From Candidatus Rokuibacteriota bacterium (GTDB lineage: Bacteria > Methylomirabilota > Methylomirabilia > Rokubacteriales > CSP1-6), in assembly GCA_003220495.1 (NCBI GenBank), contig QHSP01000021.1, forward strand, positions 1 to 64,000: a stretch of DNA of 64,000 nt, in the 5' to 3' direction. Within the stretch, counting starts at the first letter, position 1, and each line of letters opens with the position of its first letter. The notes under the pieces are model-generated. The model did no database searches. It was not told where the DNA came from and saw only the letters and a program-made list of their open reading frames with translations. Below are positions 8,318 through 16,719 of this stretch, in pieces. The position numbers and the translations under genes are program-made.

Positions 8318-9166
8318 TCAACGCTTGCGCTCGGATGGAAACGGAACGAGCAGGAAGACTTCCTCCACGATCTTCTCGGCGACGACCGCCGAGGCGCGAT
8401 CGAGATCGCCCTGCAACAGCTCCACGTCGTCCAGCCACTCGGTCAAGGTCCGGCCTTTGCCGCCCGAGTACGTGAGCGAGTGCGTGTAGATCTCCGCATC
8501 GTCATCCGTCCGTATCAGCCTCGTCCTCACCGTCATGACGAGCGAGAGGCTCGGATCGATCTCCGCGGTGCGACCGCGTAACGACAACTCCATCACGCTG
8601 ATCTCGAGGACGGTTCGCACCCCTTCCTGGACCAACGACCGATACTCGGCCCGTTCATCGACGGTCCGCGGGCCTCGCTCGGCCAGCACGAGGAACGTGC
8701 CCGACGTCTGCTCGCGACCGGTCGCGGCCACTCGATGCATGAGGTCATCCTGGATCTTCCGAGCCGACAAGCTCCGGCCGACGGCGGCCACTCGCGCCTC
8801 GACCTTGGCGGCGGACTCGGCCGTGACGCTGCCGACGATGCTGCCGCCGACCGCCCCGACGGGCAGGAGGAAGGTGCTGGCCACGAGACCGATCGGCCCT
8901 CCGAGCGCGCCACCCCCGAGCGTGTACGCGGCACCCAACAGCGCCCCCCTCGCGGCACCCTGGCGGGCGCCCTTCGCCGGGCCGTCCACGATCTCGAACT
9001 TCGGCGGGAAGTGTCCGGACGTCAGCGCTACCGTTGCCAGCCCCAACCGGACGTCCTCGCCAGGTGGTTGAGGAAGGAGACGAGCCGTCGTGGTTGGTCC
9101 CGCACAGCCCACCTGGACGGCGACGGCGAGGAGGAGGGCAGCGGCGAGTGCCTGGCGGATCAGCAT
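8318..9166 (-). CDS. Hypothetical lipoprotein with glycine-zipper segment
   Basis: The 282-residue product has a lipoprotein signal peptide (lipobox VGC near residue 21). A central Gly/Ala-rich hydrophobic stretch (GALLGAAYTLGGGALGG and onward, about residues 75-115) resembles glycine-zipper membrane segments. The C-terminal half is soluble-looking, with alternating strand and helix. No enzyme motif is visible. It is the first gene of a two-gene operon with the lipoprotein downstream, whose start overlaps its stop region. A membrane-perturbing or scaffold role in the outer membrane is possible but not shown. Confidence 0.68.
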   Translation of the reverse strand: MLIRQALAAALLLAVAVQVGCAGPTTTARLLPQPPGEDVRLGLATVALTSGHFPPKFEIVDGPAKGARQGAARGALLGAAYTLGGGALGGPIGLVASTFLLPVGAVGGSIVGSVTAESAAKVEARVAAVGRSLSARKIQDDLMHRVAATGREQTSGTFLVLAERGPRTVDERAEYRSLVQEGVRTVLEISVMELSLRGRTAEIDPSLSLVMTVRTRLIRTDDDAEIYTHSLTYSGGKGRTLTEWLDDVELLQGDLDRASAVVAEKIVEEVFLLVPFPSERKR

Positions 9167-9229
9167 GCGCGTGGCGGGTTGGTGCGGTCCGGGAAACGGA
9201 TGGATCCGCTTCGCCGAGCGAAGGAACCA

Positions 9230-9300
9230 ATAGAAAACACCATAGCGATTATAAACCCTGAATAATATACACGTTATATAACTTGTATGTCGTCTGGTGG
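9230..9300 (-). promoter_or_regulatory. AT-rich promoter-like patch with a TATAAT box
   Basis: This is one of the few clearly AT-rich stretches in the window. On the minus strand it contains a perfect TATAAT (9253 to 9248) about 80 bases upstream of the glycine-zipper lipoprotein start, with no good TTGACA at 17 bases. TATATAAC and TATATTATTC repeats surround it. It lies after the RND pump gene, so it is probably the promoter of the lipoprotein pair. The assignment rests only on the -10 match and on base composition. Confidence 0.4.
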
Positions 9301-9409
9301 GCCTGTCGTGCGAGTTCCCTCACCCACTCGATCGTGACGAATTCGATGCCATTCTCGCGACTAACACCCCTCGGGTGGATCGTCGCGACGCACCCGCGGC
9401 GGAAGAACA

Positions 9410-12400
9410 CTAGGCGGCGGGGGCCCGTCGGGCACGGGTGGTGCCACCGACCAGGCGGGCGCGGAACGCGCTCACCGACCGCTGCGCGCCCTCCATGTAG
9501 GTGTAGAGCACCGGCGTGATGTAGAGGGTCAGGAGCTGGGAGACGAGCAGGCCGCCCACGACCGCCAGGCCGAGCGCGCGCCGGGCGTCGGCGCCCGCGC
9601 CAATGCCGAGCGCGATCGGCAGGGTGCCGAGGAGCGCGGCCATGGTCGTCATCATGATCGGCCGGAATCGGAGCAGGCAGCCCCTGTAGATGGCGTCGAG
9701 CGGCGTCGCGCCCGCGCGCTCGGCTTCCAGCGCGAAGTCGATCATCATGATCGCGTTCTTCTTGACGATGCCGACGAGCATGATGATGCCGACGAAGCCA
9801 TAGATGTTGAGCTCGGTGCGGAAGAGCAGCAGGGTGAGGAGCGCGCCGACGCCGGCCGACGGCAGGCCCGACAGGATCGTCAGCGGGTGGATGAAGCTCT
9901 CGTAGAGGATGCCGAGCACCAGATAGATCACCAGCACCGTGACGATCAGCAGGACGCCCTGGCCTTTCAGCGAGGACTGGAACGCCTGCGCGGTCCCCTG
10001 GAAGCTCCCAACGATCGTGGCGGGCATCTGCAGATCGCGCTGGGCCCTGGTGACCTCGGCCACCGCATCGCTGAGCGAGACGTTCGGCGCCAGGTTGAAC
10101 GAGATCGTCACGGCCGGGAGCTGGCCGAGGTGCGTGATGGTCAGCGGCCCGATGGTCGGCGTCAGGCGCGCCACCGAGGAGAGCGGGACGAGCCGGCCCG
10201 ACTGGGCGCGTATGTACAGCAGGGAAAGCTCCGTGGGATCGCGCTGGTACCGAGGATCCAGCTCGAGGATGACCCAGTACTGGTTGGTCGGCGTGTAGAT
10301 CGTCGAGACCTGGCGCGAGCCGTACCCGCTGTAGAGCGCGTTCTCGATCTGCTCGGCGCTGACGCCGAGCGCCGAGGCCTTGTCGCGGTCGATGTCGACG
10401 GTGATCTGCGGGCTCGTGATCTGCAAGTCGGTGTTGACGTCCTGGAACCCCGGAAGCGTGCGCATCTTGTCGAAGACGATCGGCGCCCAGCGATAGAGCT
10501 CCTGGAGATCCGGCGCCTGGAGCGTGTACTGGTAGAGCGCCTTGGTCAGGTTGCCGCCGATCCGGATCGTCGGGAGATTCTGCGGATACACGCGGAAGCC
10601 CGGGATCGCCGCGAGCTTGGGCCGAAGGTCCTCGATGATCTTGTCGGCCGGCGGGCGCTGGTCGCGCGGCTTGAGCCGCATGAAGATGCGCCCGGTGTTG
10701 GGCACGACGTTGATCGTGGAGGCGCCGATCGAGGACATGATCTGGTCGATGTAGGGCTGCTTCAGCACGATCGCGGCCGCGGCCCGCTGCTTGTCCGTCA
10801 TCGCGTCGAACGAGATGTCCTGCGAGGCCTCGGTGAACGCGAAGATCTGCCCGGTATCTTCGGTCGGGATGAAGCCCTTGGGAATGATGACGAAGAGCCA
10901 GGCGGTCAGCACGAACGTCAAGAGCATCACGGCCATCGTCAGGCGCCGGTGGCGCAGGGTCCACAGGAGCGTCCGGTCGTACGTCCGGAGCATGCCGTCG
11001 AAGAAGCGCTCGGACGCGACGTAGAGTCGCCCGTGCGACTGGCCCGGCGGTTTCAGGAACCGGCTGCAGGCCATGGGCGTGAGCGTGAGCGAGACGAAAC
11101 CCGACACGAGCACGGCGGCGGTGATGACCACCGCGAACTCGTGGAGGAGCCGCCCCATGACCCCGCCCATGAACAGCACCGGGATGAAGACCGCGGCCAG
11201 CGAGAGGGTCATCGACAGGATGGTGAACCCGATCTCCTTGGCGCCGATCAGCGCGGCCTCGCGGCCGCTCTTGCCCGCTTCCATGTGGCGCACGATGTTC
11301 TCGAGCATGACGACGGCGTCGTCGACGACGAACCCGACGCAGAGCGTGAGCGCCATCAGGGAAATGATGTCGATCGTGTAACCGAGCAGGTACATGACGG
11401 CGAAGGTGCCGACGATCGACAGCGGAACGGCGAGGCTCGGGATGATCGTCGCCGACACATTTCTCAAGAACAGGAAGATGACGAGCACGACCAGGCCGAT
11501 CGCCAGTGCCAGGGTGAACTCGACGTCGTGGACCGACTCGCGGATCGCGACCGAGCGGTCGTAGAGGACGTTCAGGTTCACCGCGGCCGGCAGCTCCTGA
11601 CGGAAGCGAGGCAGGAGGGCGCGGATCGAGTCGACGACCTCGACGCTGTTCGTGCCGGGCTGGCGCTGGATTGCGAGGATCACGGCGCGCTCGTCGTTGT
11701 ACCAGCTGGCGACCTTGTCGGTCTGCACGCCGTCGATCACGCGCCCGAGCTCCTCGAGCCGCACCGGCGAGCCGTTGCGGTACGCCACGATCAGCGGCCG
11801 GAAGGCCTCGGCATTCTGCAGCTGGCCGGTCGCCATGACGTTGAACATCTGATGCGCGCCGTAGAGCGTGCCGGTCGGGATATTGACGTTGCTGCGGCCG
11901 AGCGCCTGCTGGACTTCGTCGATGCCGATGCCGCGGGTCGTCAGCGCGCGGGGATCGAGCTGGACCCGGACCGCGTACTTCTGGGAGCCGAACACCTGCA
12001 CCTGCGCGACGCCGGTGATCGTGGAGATGCGCTGGGCGAGGTTCGTCTGCGCGTACTCGTCGACCGTGTAGAGCGGCAAGGTGGGCGAGCTCAGCGCCAG
12101 GTAGAGCACCGGCTGGTCGGCCGGGTTCACCTTCTGGTAGGTCGGCGGGGTCGGCATCCCGGGCGGCAGCAGCGGCGCCGACTTCGCGATCATCGCCTGC
12201 ACGTCCTGCGCGGCGGCATCGATGTTCCGGTCGAGGCTGAACTGAATCGTGATCTGCGTGAGCCCGAGCGCGCTCGACGACGTCATCGAGTCGATGCCCG
12301 CGATCGTCGTGAACTGCTTCTCGAGCGGTGTGGCCACCGCGGAGGCCATCGTCTCGGGGCTGGCGCCCGGCAGCGCGGCCGCGACCTGGATCGTCGGGAA

Positions 12401-12520
12401 GTCGATGTTGGGCAGATCGCTCACGGGCAGGAGCCGGAAGCCCATGATGCCGAACAACAAGATCGCGCCCATCAGGAGCGTGGTGAGGACCGGCCGCCGG
12501 ATGAAGAGCTCGGTGTTCAT
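9410..12520 (-). CDS. RND family multidrug efflux permease (MdtB/MdtC/AcrB-like)
   Basis: At 1036 residues this is a full-length hydrophobe/amphiphile RND pump. It starts MNTELFIRRPVLTTLLMG, and FPTIQVAAALPGASPETM is the usual first porter-domain entry. TM4 carries the proton-relay Asp pair in GFVVDDAVVMLENI. The C-terminal half repeats the pattern (LYITPVLYTYME). It would export drugs, dyes or metabolites across the envelope with the adaptor encoded just upstream and an outer-membrane channel not seen here. The ATG overlaps the adaptor stop by four bases. The MdtBC-like tone is a judgement from the N-terminus; the substrate range is unknown. Confidence 0.95.
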   Translation of the reverse strand: MNTELFIRRPVLTTLLMGAILLFGIMGFRLLPVSDLPNIDFPTIQVAAALPGASPETMASAVATPLEKQFTTIAGIDSMTSSSALGLTQITIQFSLDRNIDAAAQDVQAMIAKSAPLLPPGMPTPPTYQKVNPADQPVLYLALSSPTLPLYTVDEYAQTNLAQRISTITGVAQVQVFGSQKYAVRVQLDPRALTTRGIGIDEVQQALGRSNVNIPTGTLYGAHQMFNVMATGQLQNAEAFRPLIVAYRNGSPVRLEELGRVIDGVQTDKVASWYNDERAVILAIQRQPGTNSVEVVDSIRALLPRFRQELPAAVNLNVLYDRSVAIRESVHDVEFTLALAIGLVVLVIFLFLRNVSATIIPSLAVPLSIVGTFAVMYLLGYTIDIISLMALTLCVGFVVDDAVVMLENIVRHMEAGKSGREAALIGAKEIGFTILSMTLSLAAVFIPVLFMGGVMGRLLHEFAVVITAAVLVSGFVSLTLTPMACSRFLKPPGQSHGRLYVASERFFDGMLRTYDRTLLWTLRHRRLTMAVMLLTFVLTAWLFVIIPKGFIPTEDTGQIFAFTEASQDISFDAMTDKQRAAAAIVLKQPYIDQIMSSIGASTINVVPNTGRIFMRLKPRDQRPPADKIIEDLRPKLAAIPGFRVYPQNLPTIRIGGNLTKALYQYTLQAPDLQELYRWAPIVFDKMRTLPGFQDVNTDLQITSPQITVDIDRDKASALGVSAEQIENALYSGYGSRQVSTIYTPTNQYWVILELDPRYQRDPTELSLLYIRAQSGRLVPLSSVARLTPTIGPLTITHLGQLPAVTISFNLAPNVSLSDAVAEVTRAQRDLQMPATIVGSFQGTAQAFQSSLKGQGVLLIVTVLVIYLVLGILYESFIHPLTILSGLPSAGVGALLTLLLFRTELNIYGFVGIIMLVGIVKKNAIMMIDFALEAERAGATPLDAIYRGCLLRFRPIMMTTMAALLGTLPIALGIGAGADARRALGLAVVGGLLVSQLLTLYITPVLYTYMEGAQRSVSAFRARLVGGTTRARRAPAA

Positions 12521-13716
12521 GACGCCTTGGGTGGGCGGGGCTCGATGCGGGCCCCCGGCACCAGCCGGAGCTGGCCGTCGACCACGACGCGCTCCGCCGG
12601 CGTCAAGCCCTTCTCCACGATCGTCTCGGCGCCGAGCCGCACACCGGGCGTGACCAGGCGCGATTCGACCGTCTGGTCCGGCTTCACGACGAAGACGTAG
12701 GGGCCCTGCTGGCCCGGCTGGATCGCCTGCGAGGGCACGACGATCGCGGTGCGGCTCGTGATGACCATCGACACGTCGAGGAACTGACCCGGCCAGAGGA
12801 CGTTGTCCTGGTTGGCGAACGTGGCCTTGAGCTGGATCGTCCCGGTCGTCTGATCCACGGCGTTGTTCACGAACGTGAGCTCGCCGGTCGCGAGCGTCTC
12901 CTGCTGGCGAGGCAGCCGCGCGTGGACCCTGAGCGCGCCGGCCGCGCGGTACTTCTTGATGTCGGTCAGGTGCTGCTCGGGCACCGCGAACGACACGTAG
13001 ATCGGATGGATCTGGTTGATCACGACGATCGGGTTGTCGTCGTTGGCCTTCAGGATGTTGCCGTTCTGGACGAGCAGGTTGCCCGTGCGGCCCTCGATCG
13101 GCGCGCGGATCGTCGTGTAGCCGACCTGGAGCCGGGCGTTGTCGACGTTGGCCTGCGCCGCCTGGAGGGCCGCCCGCGCGTTCTCGACCGCCGCGCGATC
13201 GGCTTCCACCGTCGCCTCCATCGCCGTCATGTTGGTGTTGAGCTGGTCGTACTGCTCGCGCGCGATCAGCTCCTTGGCCACGAGCTCCCGGTAGCGCCGC
13301 TCCTGCACTCGCGCGTTCGCGAGCTGGGCGGTGTCGCGCTCGACGGCGGCCTGGGCCTGGCGCACCTCGGCCTGGCGCTGGCCCAGCGCCGCCTCGGTCT
13401 GGCGCAGCGCCGCCTCGAAGGGCCGCGGATCGATCACGAAGAGCAGGTCGCCCTTGTGGACGTCCTGTCCTTCCTTGAAGCGCACCTCGACGAGCTGCCC
13501 GTTGATCTGCGACTTGATGCCGACCGTCGTGTAGGCCTGCGCGTTGCCGACGGCGGTGAGCTGCACCGGAATGATCTTCTCGATGACCTCGCCCACCGTG
13601 ACGGGCACGGGCGGAAGCTGGACCCGCGCCTTGCCGGCGGCGTTGTCCGAGCACGCGGCGAGAGCCAGGATGGCGACGATCGCCCACGCCGCGGCGGCCA
13701 GGTGACGGGCGATCAT
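12517..13716 (-). CDS. RND efflux periplasmic adaptor (membrane fusion protein)
   Basis: A 399-residue HlyD/AcrA-type adaptor. It has a lipoprotein signal with lipobox LAAC near residue 22. A biotinyl-lipoyl-like half (SQINGQLVEVRFKEGQDVHK) follows, then a long alpha-hairpin of heptads (about 100-200, rich in QAEVRQAQAAVERD) and a barrel with LNVLVIDP-type turns. The family links the RND pump to an outer-membrane channel. The gene is coupled by four-base overlaps both to the MarR gene upstream and to the pump downstream, so the three form one operon. Confidence 0.93.
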   Translation of the reverse strand: MIARHLAAAAWAIVAILALAACSDNAAGKARVQLPPVPVTVGEVIEKIIPVQLTAVGNAQAYTTVGIKSQINGQLVEVRFKEGQDVHKGDLLFVIDPRPFEAALRQTEAALGQRQAEVRQAQAAVERDTAQLANARVQERRYRELVAKELIAREQYDQLNTNMTAMEATVEADRAAVENARAALQAAQANVDNARLQVGYTTIRAPIEGRTGNLLVQNGNILKANDDNPIVVINQIHPIYVSFAVPEQHLTDIKKYRAAGALRVHARLPRQQETLATGELTFVNNAVDQTTGTIQLKATFANQDNVLWPGQFLDVSMVITSRTAIVVPSQAIQPGQQGPYVFVVKPDQTVESRLVTPGVRLGAETIVEKGLTPAERVVVDGQLRLVPGARIEPRPPKAS

Positions 13717-14213
13717 GCGCTCGCCTTCCGCCCGCGCGGCGAGCGCGCGTCGTCTTGCGGCGCGCTGTCGGCGGCGTCGACCAGCGCCACCAACCCGGTG
13801 AGCACCCGCCGTCGATCGTCGGCGGACATCCGCGCGAGCACGCGCTCCATGCCCCGCAGGCGGATCGCCTCGAGCTCCTCGACGAGCGCCTTGCCCGCGC
13901 GCGTCAGATCCAGCACGTAGACACGGCGATCGGCCGGATGATCACCGCGGATCACGAGTCCTTTTTCCTCCAGACGATCCACGATGTGGGTGACCGCGGG
14001 CAGGGTCACTCCGAAGGCCTTGGCGACGTCGCCCATGTGCGAGCCCGGGCGCTCGGCGAGCCGGAAGAGCACCTGCGACTGCGCGTAGGTGAGATCGAGG
14101 TCGGACGCCCGTTGCCAGAGGAGCTGCCGGAAGATCGTGCCGCCCAGGGAGTTGAGCAGCTCGAGCATCTGATGCGCCTCGCTCGTCGTCGACCGCTTCG
14201 TCTTGGCTCGCAT
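13713..14213 (-). CDS. MarR family transcriptional regulator of the RND operon
   Basis: A 166-residue winged-helix protein with the MarR core: LTYAQSQVLFRLAERPGSHM, a recognition helix region (GVTLPAVTHIVDRLEEKGLV) and the wing (RGDHPADRRVYVLDLT). The first gene of the marR-adaptor-pump operon, it most likely represses its own promoter and is released by small phenolic or drug-like ligands, as is known for MarR family members. Operon position and four-base coupling to the adaptor support this. A candidate operator lies just upstream. Confidence 0.92.
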   Translation of the reverse strand: MRAKTKRSTTSEAHQMLELLNSLGGTIFRQLLWQRASDLDLTYAQSQVLFRLAERPGSHMGDVAKAFGVTLPAVTHIVDRLEEKGLVIRGDHPADRRVYVLDLTRAGKALVEELEAIRLRGMERVLARMSADDRRRVLTGLVALVDAADSAPQDDARSPRGRKASA

Positions 14214-14235
14214 ACCTTTCGCCCGTGATCCTTTG

Positions 14236-14249
14236 ACTAGCTTAATAGT
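14236..14249 (-). promoter_or_regulatory. Candidate MarR operator
   Basis: The only AT-rich stretch between the HAD gene stop and the MarR start contains ACTA-N6-TAGT, a small inverted repeat about 22 bases upstream of the MarR start. MarR proteins commonly bind AT-rich inverted repeats overlapping their own promoters, so this is a reasonable operator. The repeat is short and no clear -35/-10 pair can be defined. Confidence 0.35.
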
Positions 14250-14939
14250 TTACCTGATAAAGGGACTGCGAGGGAACTCGCCGCCGGAAGCCGCGCTCGC
14301 GATGAGCCGGGGAAGCGCGCGCATGTCCTCGAAGACCACCGTGTGTGGACCCTCGAGCGAGCGCCGCGGAGCGAGGCCTCCCGCATAGCCGAAGGCGCGC
14401 ATGCCGGCGGCCCGGGCGGCTTCGACGCCGTAGCGGCTGTCCTCGACGACGACGCAGCCGGCGGGCGGGATTCCCATGCGGCTCGCCGCGTGCAGGAACA
14501 GATCCGGGGCCGGCTTGCCCCGCGCGACTTCGCTGGCACTGAAGATCCGGCCGGCGAACCGCTCGTAGAGCCCGGTGAGTCCCAGGGTGAAGCGAATCTT
14601 CTCGTGCGTCCCGCTCGACGCGACGCACGTCGGGACCGCGATGGCGTCGAGCGCCTCGAGAATCCCCGGCACGGGCTCGAGCTCGGCCGCGAACGCCTCG
14701 CGGTAGAGGTGGCGAAAGGGCTCTTCCCAGCTGGCCGGCAGCCGACGACCCAGGTGCGTCTCGATCTCGCGGGTCATCTCTTCGTCACTGCGCCCCATGA
14801 ACCGCTCGATGACCTCCGCCTCGGTCATCCGCCAGCCGAGCTCGGCGAGCACGAGCACGTCGATCCGCACGGCGATGCGCTCGGTGTCCACGAGCACCCC
14901 GTCGCAATCGAAGATCACGAGCGAGATCGGAGCGCTCAC
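14250..14939 (-). CDS. HAD superfamily hydrolase (beta-phosphoglucomutase/phosphatase-like)
   Basis: This 229-residue HAD hydrolase shows all four motifs: I, DCDGVLVDTE with nucleophile D11 and acid/base D13; II, ASSGT; III, the Lys of GKPAPD; IV, VVEDSRYG. A helical cap sits between motif I and II, as in the PGM/phosphonatase subfamily. It would dephosphorylate or isomerise a small phosphorylated metabolite; the substrate is not evident. The start is GTG without a clear ribosome site. It lies upstream of, and in the same direction as, the MarR-efflux operon, but with only 36 bases between them a link is uncertain. Confidence 0.9.
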   Translation of the reverse strand: MSAPISLVIFDCDGVLVDTERIAVRIDVLVLAELGWRMTEAEVIERFMGRSDEEMTREIETHLGRRLPASWEEPFRHLYREAFAAELEPVPGILEALDAIAVPTCVASSGTHEKIRFTLGLTGLYERFAGRIFSASEVARGKPAPDLFLHAASRMGIPPAGCVVVEDSRYGVEAARAAGMRAFGYAGGLAPRRSLEGPHTVVFEDMRALPRLIASAASGGEFPRSPFIR

Positions 14940-14975
14940 TCTAGCCGAGTGAGATTCGACTGGCCGGCACGAGGC

Positions 14976-15443
14976 TCAGTGGGTGCCGCCGAGCTTGCGG
15001 TGATCCCAGGAGACGATGCGGGTCGGCGTGAAGCGGAGCACGACGCGTTTGGGCGCTTGCTGGAGGACGCCGGCCCGCGCCTCCGCCGAGAGCTCGGCGC
15101 CGGTGTAGCGGGCCATCAGCCGCATGCCGAATTCGCCCACGCGCGTGGGGTCGCGCTCGATCGTCACGTCGCACTCGAGCATGGCGCCGCGCAGCTCGCC
15201 GTAGACGTCGCGGCCGGCCTCGAGCTGGACGGTTGCGCGCCCGTCGCGCTCGACGTTGCGGACCTTCTGAGACTTGCCGTACGTCCAGGCCAGCAGCGTG
15301 TTGCCGTCGCGGACGTACCACAGCGGCATCAGGTGCGGCCGCCCGCCCGGTCCGAGGGTCGCGCACGTCAGCACGCGCTCCTCGTCGAGGAACCGGTGCA
15401 GCTCCGGCTCCGACATGGTGATGGCGCTGCGCCGGGACGGCAT
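14976..15443 (-). CDS. Pyridoxamine 5'-phosphate oxidase-like (split-barrel) protein
   Basis: A 155-residue protein of the flavin-binding split-barrel fold. The opening LATLGP-like strand appears here as VLTCATLGPGGRPHLMPLWY. KSQKVRNVERDGRATVQLE and a C-terminal strand with RFTPTRIVSWDHRK follow, matching FMN- or F420-dependent PNPOx-like enzymes. It is probably a small reductase or oxidase rather than the true vitamin B6 enzyme, which is longer. The ATG lies two bases after the stop of the hydroxyacid dehydrogenase gene, so they are co-transcribed. MSEPEL nine codons later is an alternative start. Confidence 0.8.
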   Translation of the reverse strand: MPSRRSAITMSEPELHRFLDEERVLTCATLGPGGRPHLMPLWYVRDGNTLLAWTYGKSQKVRNVERDGRATVQLEAGRDVYGELRGAMLECDVTIERDPTRVGEFGMRLMARYTGAELSAEARAGVLQQAPKRVVLRFTPTRIVSWDHRKLGGTH

Positions 15444-15445
15444 CG

Positions 15446-16384
15446 TCAGTATCCCCGCTCGCGGTCGACCACGTGTCGAAGCGGGCGGCCGGCGAGATAG
15501 CGGACGAGGTTGTCGTTGAAGACGGGCGCGATCTCGTCGGGCGTGCTCGGCCCCGAGATGTGCGGCGTCACGACGACGTTGTCGAGCTTCCACAGCGGGT
15601 GGCTCGGCGGCAGCGGCTCGCGATCGAAGACGTCCAGGACGGCGCCCGCGATCTGACGTCGCTCGAGCGCCGCCAGCAAGACCGCCTCGTCGACCACGGC
15701 GCCGCGCGCGATGTTGATGAGCCAGGCACTCGGCTTCATGGCATCCAGCGCGGCGGCGCCGATGATCCCGCGGGTCTCGGTGGTGAGGGGCAGGAGCACG
15801 ACGACGAAGTCGGCCTCGCCGAGCGCGCGCGCCATCGAGCTGACCGGATACACGCGGGCGGCTTCTCGCACGGGGCGGCCGCGACGCGTGACACCGAGCA
15901 CGCGCATGCCGAGCCCTCGCGCCGCCCGCGCGATGTCCCGCCCGATGTCGCCGAGCCCGACGATGGTCAGGGTCTTGCCGAACAGGCGGTCGGGGAGCAC
16001 GTGGTCGAGCCAGCGCCGCTGCCGCTGGGCGTCTCGATAGACGCGCATCCGCTGCGTCACCCACGAGCACCAGGCGATCACGTACTCGGCCATCCACGGC
16101 CCGAAGATGCCGGGTGCGCGCGTGACCTGTACCCCGGCCGGCAGCTCGGGCACCAGCGCCCAGTCGACCCCGGCGCCCATCACCTGGAGCCATTTGAGGC
16201 GTCCGGCCTTCGCGTAGAGCTGGGGCGGGAATTTCCAGGCGTAGAGGATTTCGGCCTCAGAGATCGGCTCGACGGCCTCGCGCGGCGTGGCGGCCGTGCG
16301 GACGAGCGCGCCCCGCTTCGGGACGCGCATGAGCTCCGCGTAGCGCGGATCGGCGTGGTAGACGAGAACGGTCGGGCGCGTCAC
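15446..16384 (-). CDS. D-2-hydroxyacid dehydrogenase (NAD-dependent)
   Basis: A 312-residue member of the D-isomer 2-hydroxyacid dehydrogenase family. It has the NAD-binding glycine motif GLGDIGRDIARAA, the catalytic Arg in NIARGAVVDEAVL and Glu in VFDREPLPPSHPL. The catalytic His is in VTPHISG. These interconvert 2-oxoacids and D-2-hydroxyacids. The start is GTG, overlapping the end of a 22-codon mini-ORF by four bases, and no good Shine-Dalgarno sits immediately before it. It is followed two bases later by the PNPOx-like gene. The exact substrate cannot be read from the sequence. Confidence 0.9.
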   Translation of the reverse strand: MTRPTVLVYHADPRYAELMRVPKRGALVRTAATPREAVEPISEAEILYAWKFPPQLYAKAGRLKWLQVMGAGVDWALVPELPAGVQVTRAPGIFGPWMAEYVIAWCSWVTQRMRVYRDAQRQRRWLDHVLPDRLFGKTLTIVGLGDIGRDIARAARGLGMRVLGVTRRGRPVREAARVYPVSSMARALGEADFVVVLLPLTTETRGIIGAAALDAMKPSAWLINIARGAVVDEAVLLAALERRQIAGAVLDVFDREPLPPSHPLWKLDNVVVTPHISGPSTPDEIAPVFNDNLVRYLAGRPLRHVVDRERGY

Positions 16385-16449
16385 CGGCGGGGCGTGTCCT
16401 CCGCCGAGGACTCGACGTCGCCGGTGCCGCCGATCACCAGGACCTGCAC
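16381..16449 (-). CDS. Possible 22-residue mini-ORF coupled to both neighbours
   Basis: A GTG directly follows the TAG of the AsnC-domain gene and opens a frame reading VQVLVIGGTGDVE and onward for 22 codons. It stops at a TGA that overlaps the GTG of the hydroxyacid dehydrogenase by four bases. The opening resembles the start of a Rossmann-fold protein, so it could be a remnant of a lost gene. It could also be a short coupling peptide that delivers ribosomes to a dehydrogenase start lacking its own binding site. Nothing proves that it is translated. Confidence 0.3.
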   Translation of the reverse strand: MQVLVIGGTGDVESSAEDTPRR

Positions 16450-16719
16450 CTAGCCGATCGCCACCGCGAGACACGTCGTGGTTCGCGTGACTCCGTCGAT
16501 CGAGCCGATCTCGTCGGTGACGAGCCGGCCGACGGCGTCGAGCGTCGGGCCCTCGACCACGGCGATGAAGTCGAACGGGCCCGTGACCGCGTCGAGGTTG
16601 GCGACCGTCGAGTCGCTCCCCTCGATCGCCGCCAGCTCTTTCTTGACGGCCTTCGTCTTGCCCGGCGCGGTCTCGATCAGCACGTACGCCCGCATCTTCT
16701 TCGATCCGGCTTTCGTCAT
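16450..16719 (-). CDS. Stand-alone AsnC/Lrp ligand-binding domain (internal start)
   Basis: From an internal ATG preceded by a strong GGAGGT site, this frame encodes 89 residues. They match the C-terminal RAM/AsnC domain of Lrp-family regulators (RAYVLIETAPGKTKAV, then GPFDFIAVVEG) and have no DNA-binding helix-turn-helix. Such short proteins bind amino acids and may form mixed oligomers with full Lrp proteins. The same frame is open upstream into the DUF488 domain, so the protein may be made alone, as the end of a fusion, or both. The ribosome site favours independent synthesis. Confidence 0.82.
   Translation of the reverse strand: MTKAGSKKMRAYVLIETAPGKTKAVKKELAAIEGSDSTVANLDAVTGPFDFIAVVEGPTLDAVGRLVTDEIGSIDGVTRTTTCLAVAIG

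Noticed and set aside
9249-9409. AT-rich C-terminal tail of a frame shifted from the RND pump (ends VYIIQGL)
   Set aside because: It belongs to a frame that is otherwise the shadow of the pump, and no start precedes the tail.
9887-12700. Long open frame opposite the RND pump (937 codons)
   Set aside because: It mirrors a clear 1036-residue pump, is composed mostly of Arg/Asp/His and lacks family motifs; it is a high-GC antisense shadow.
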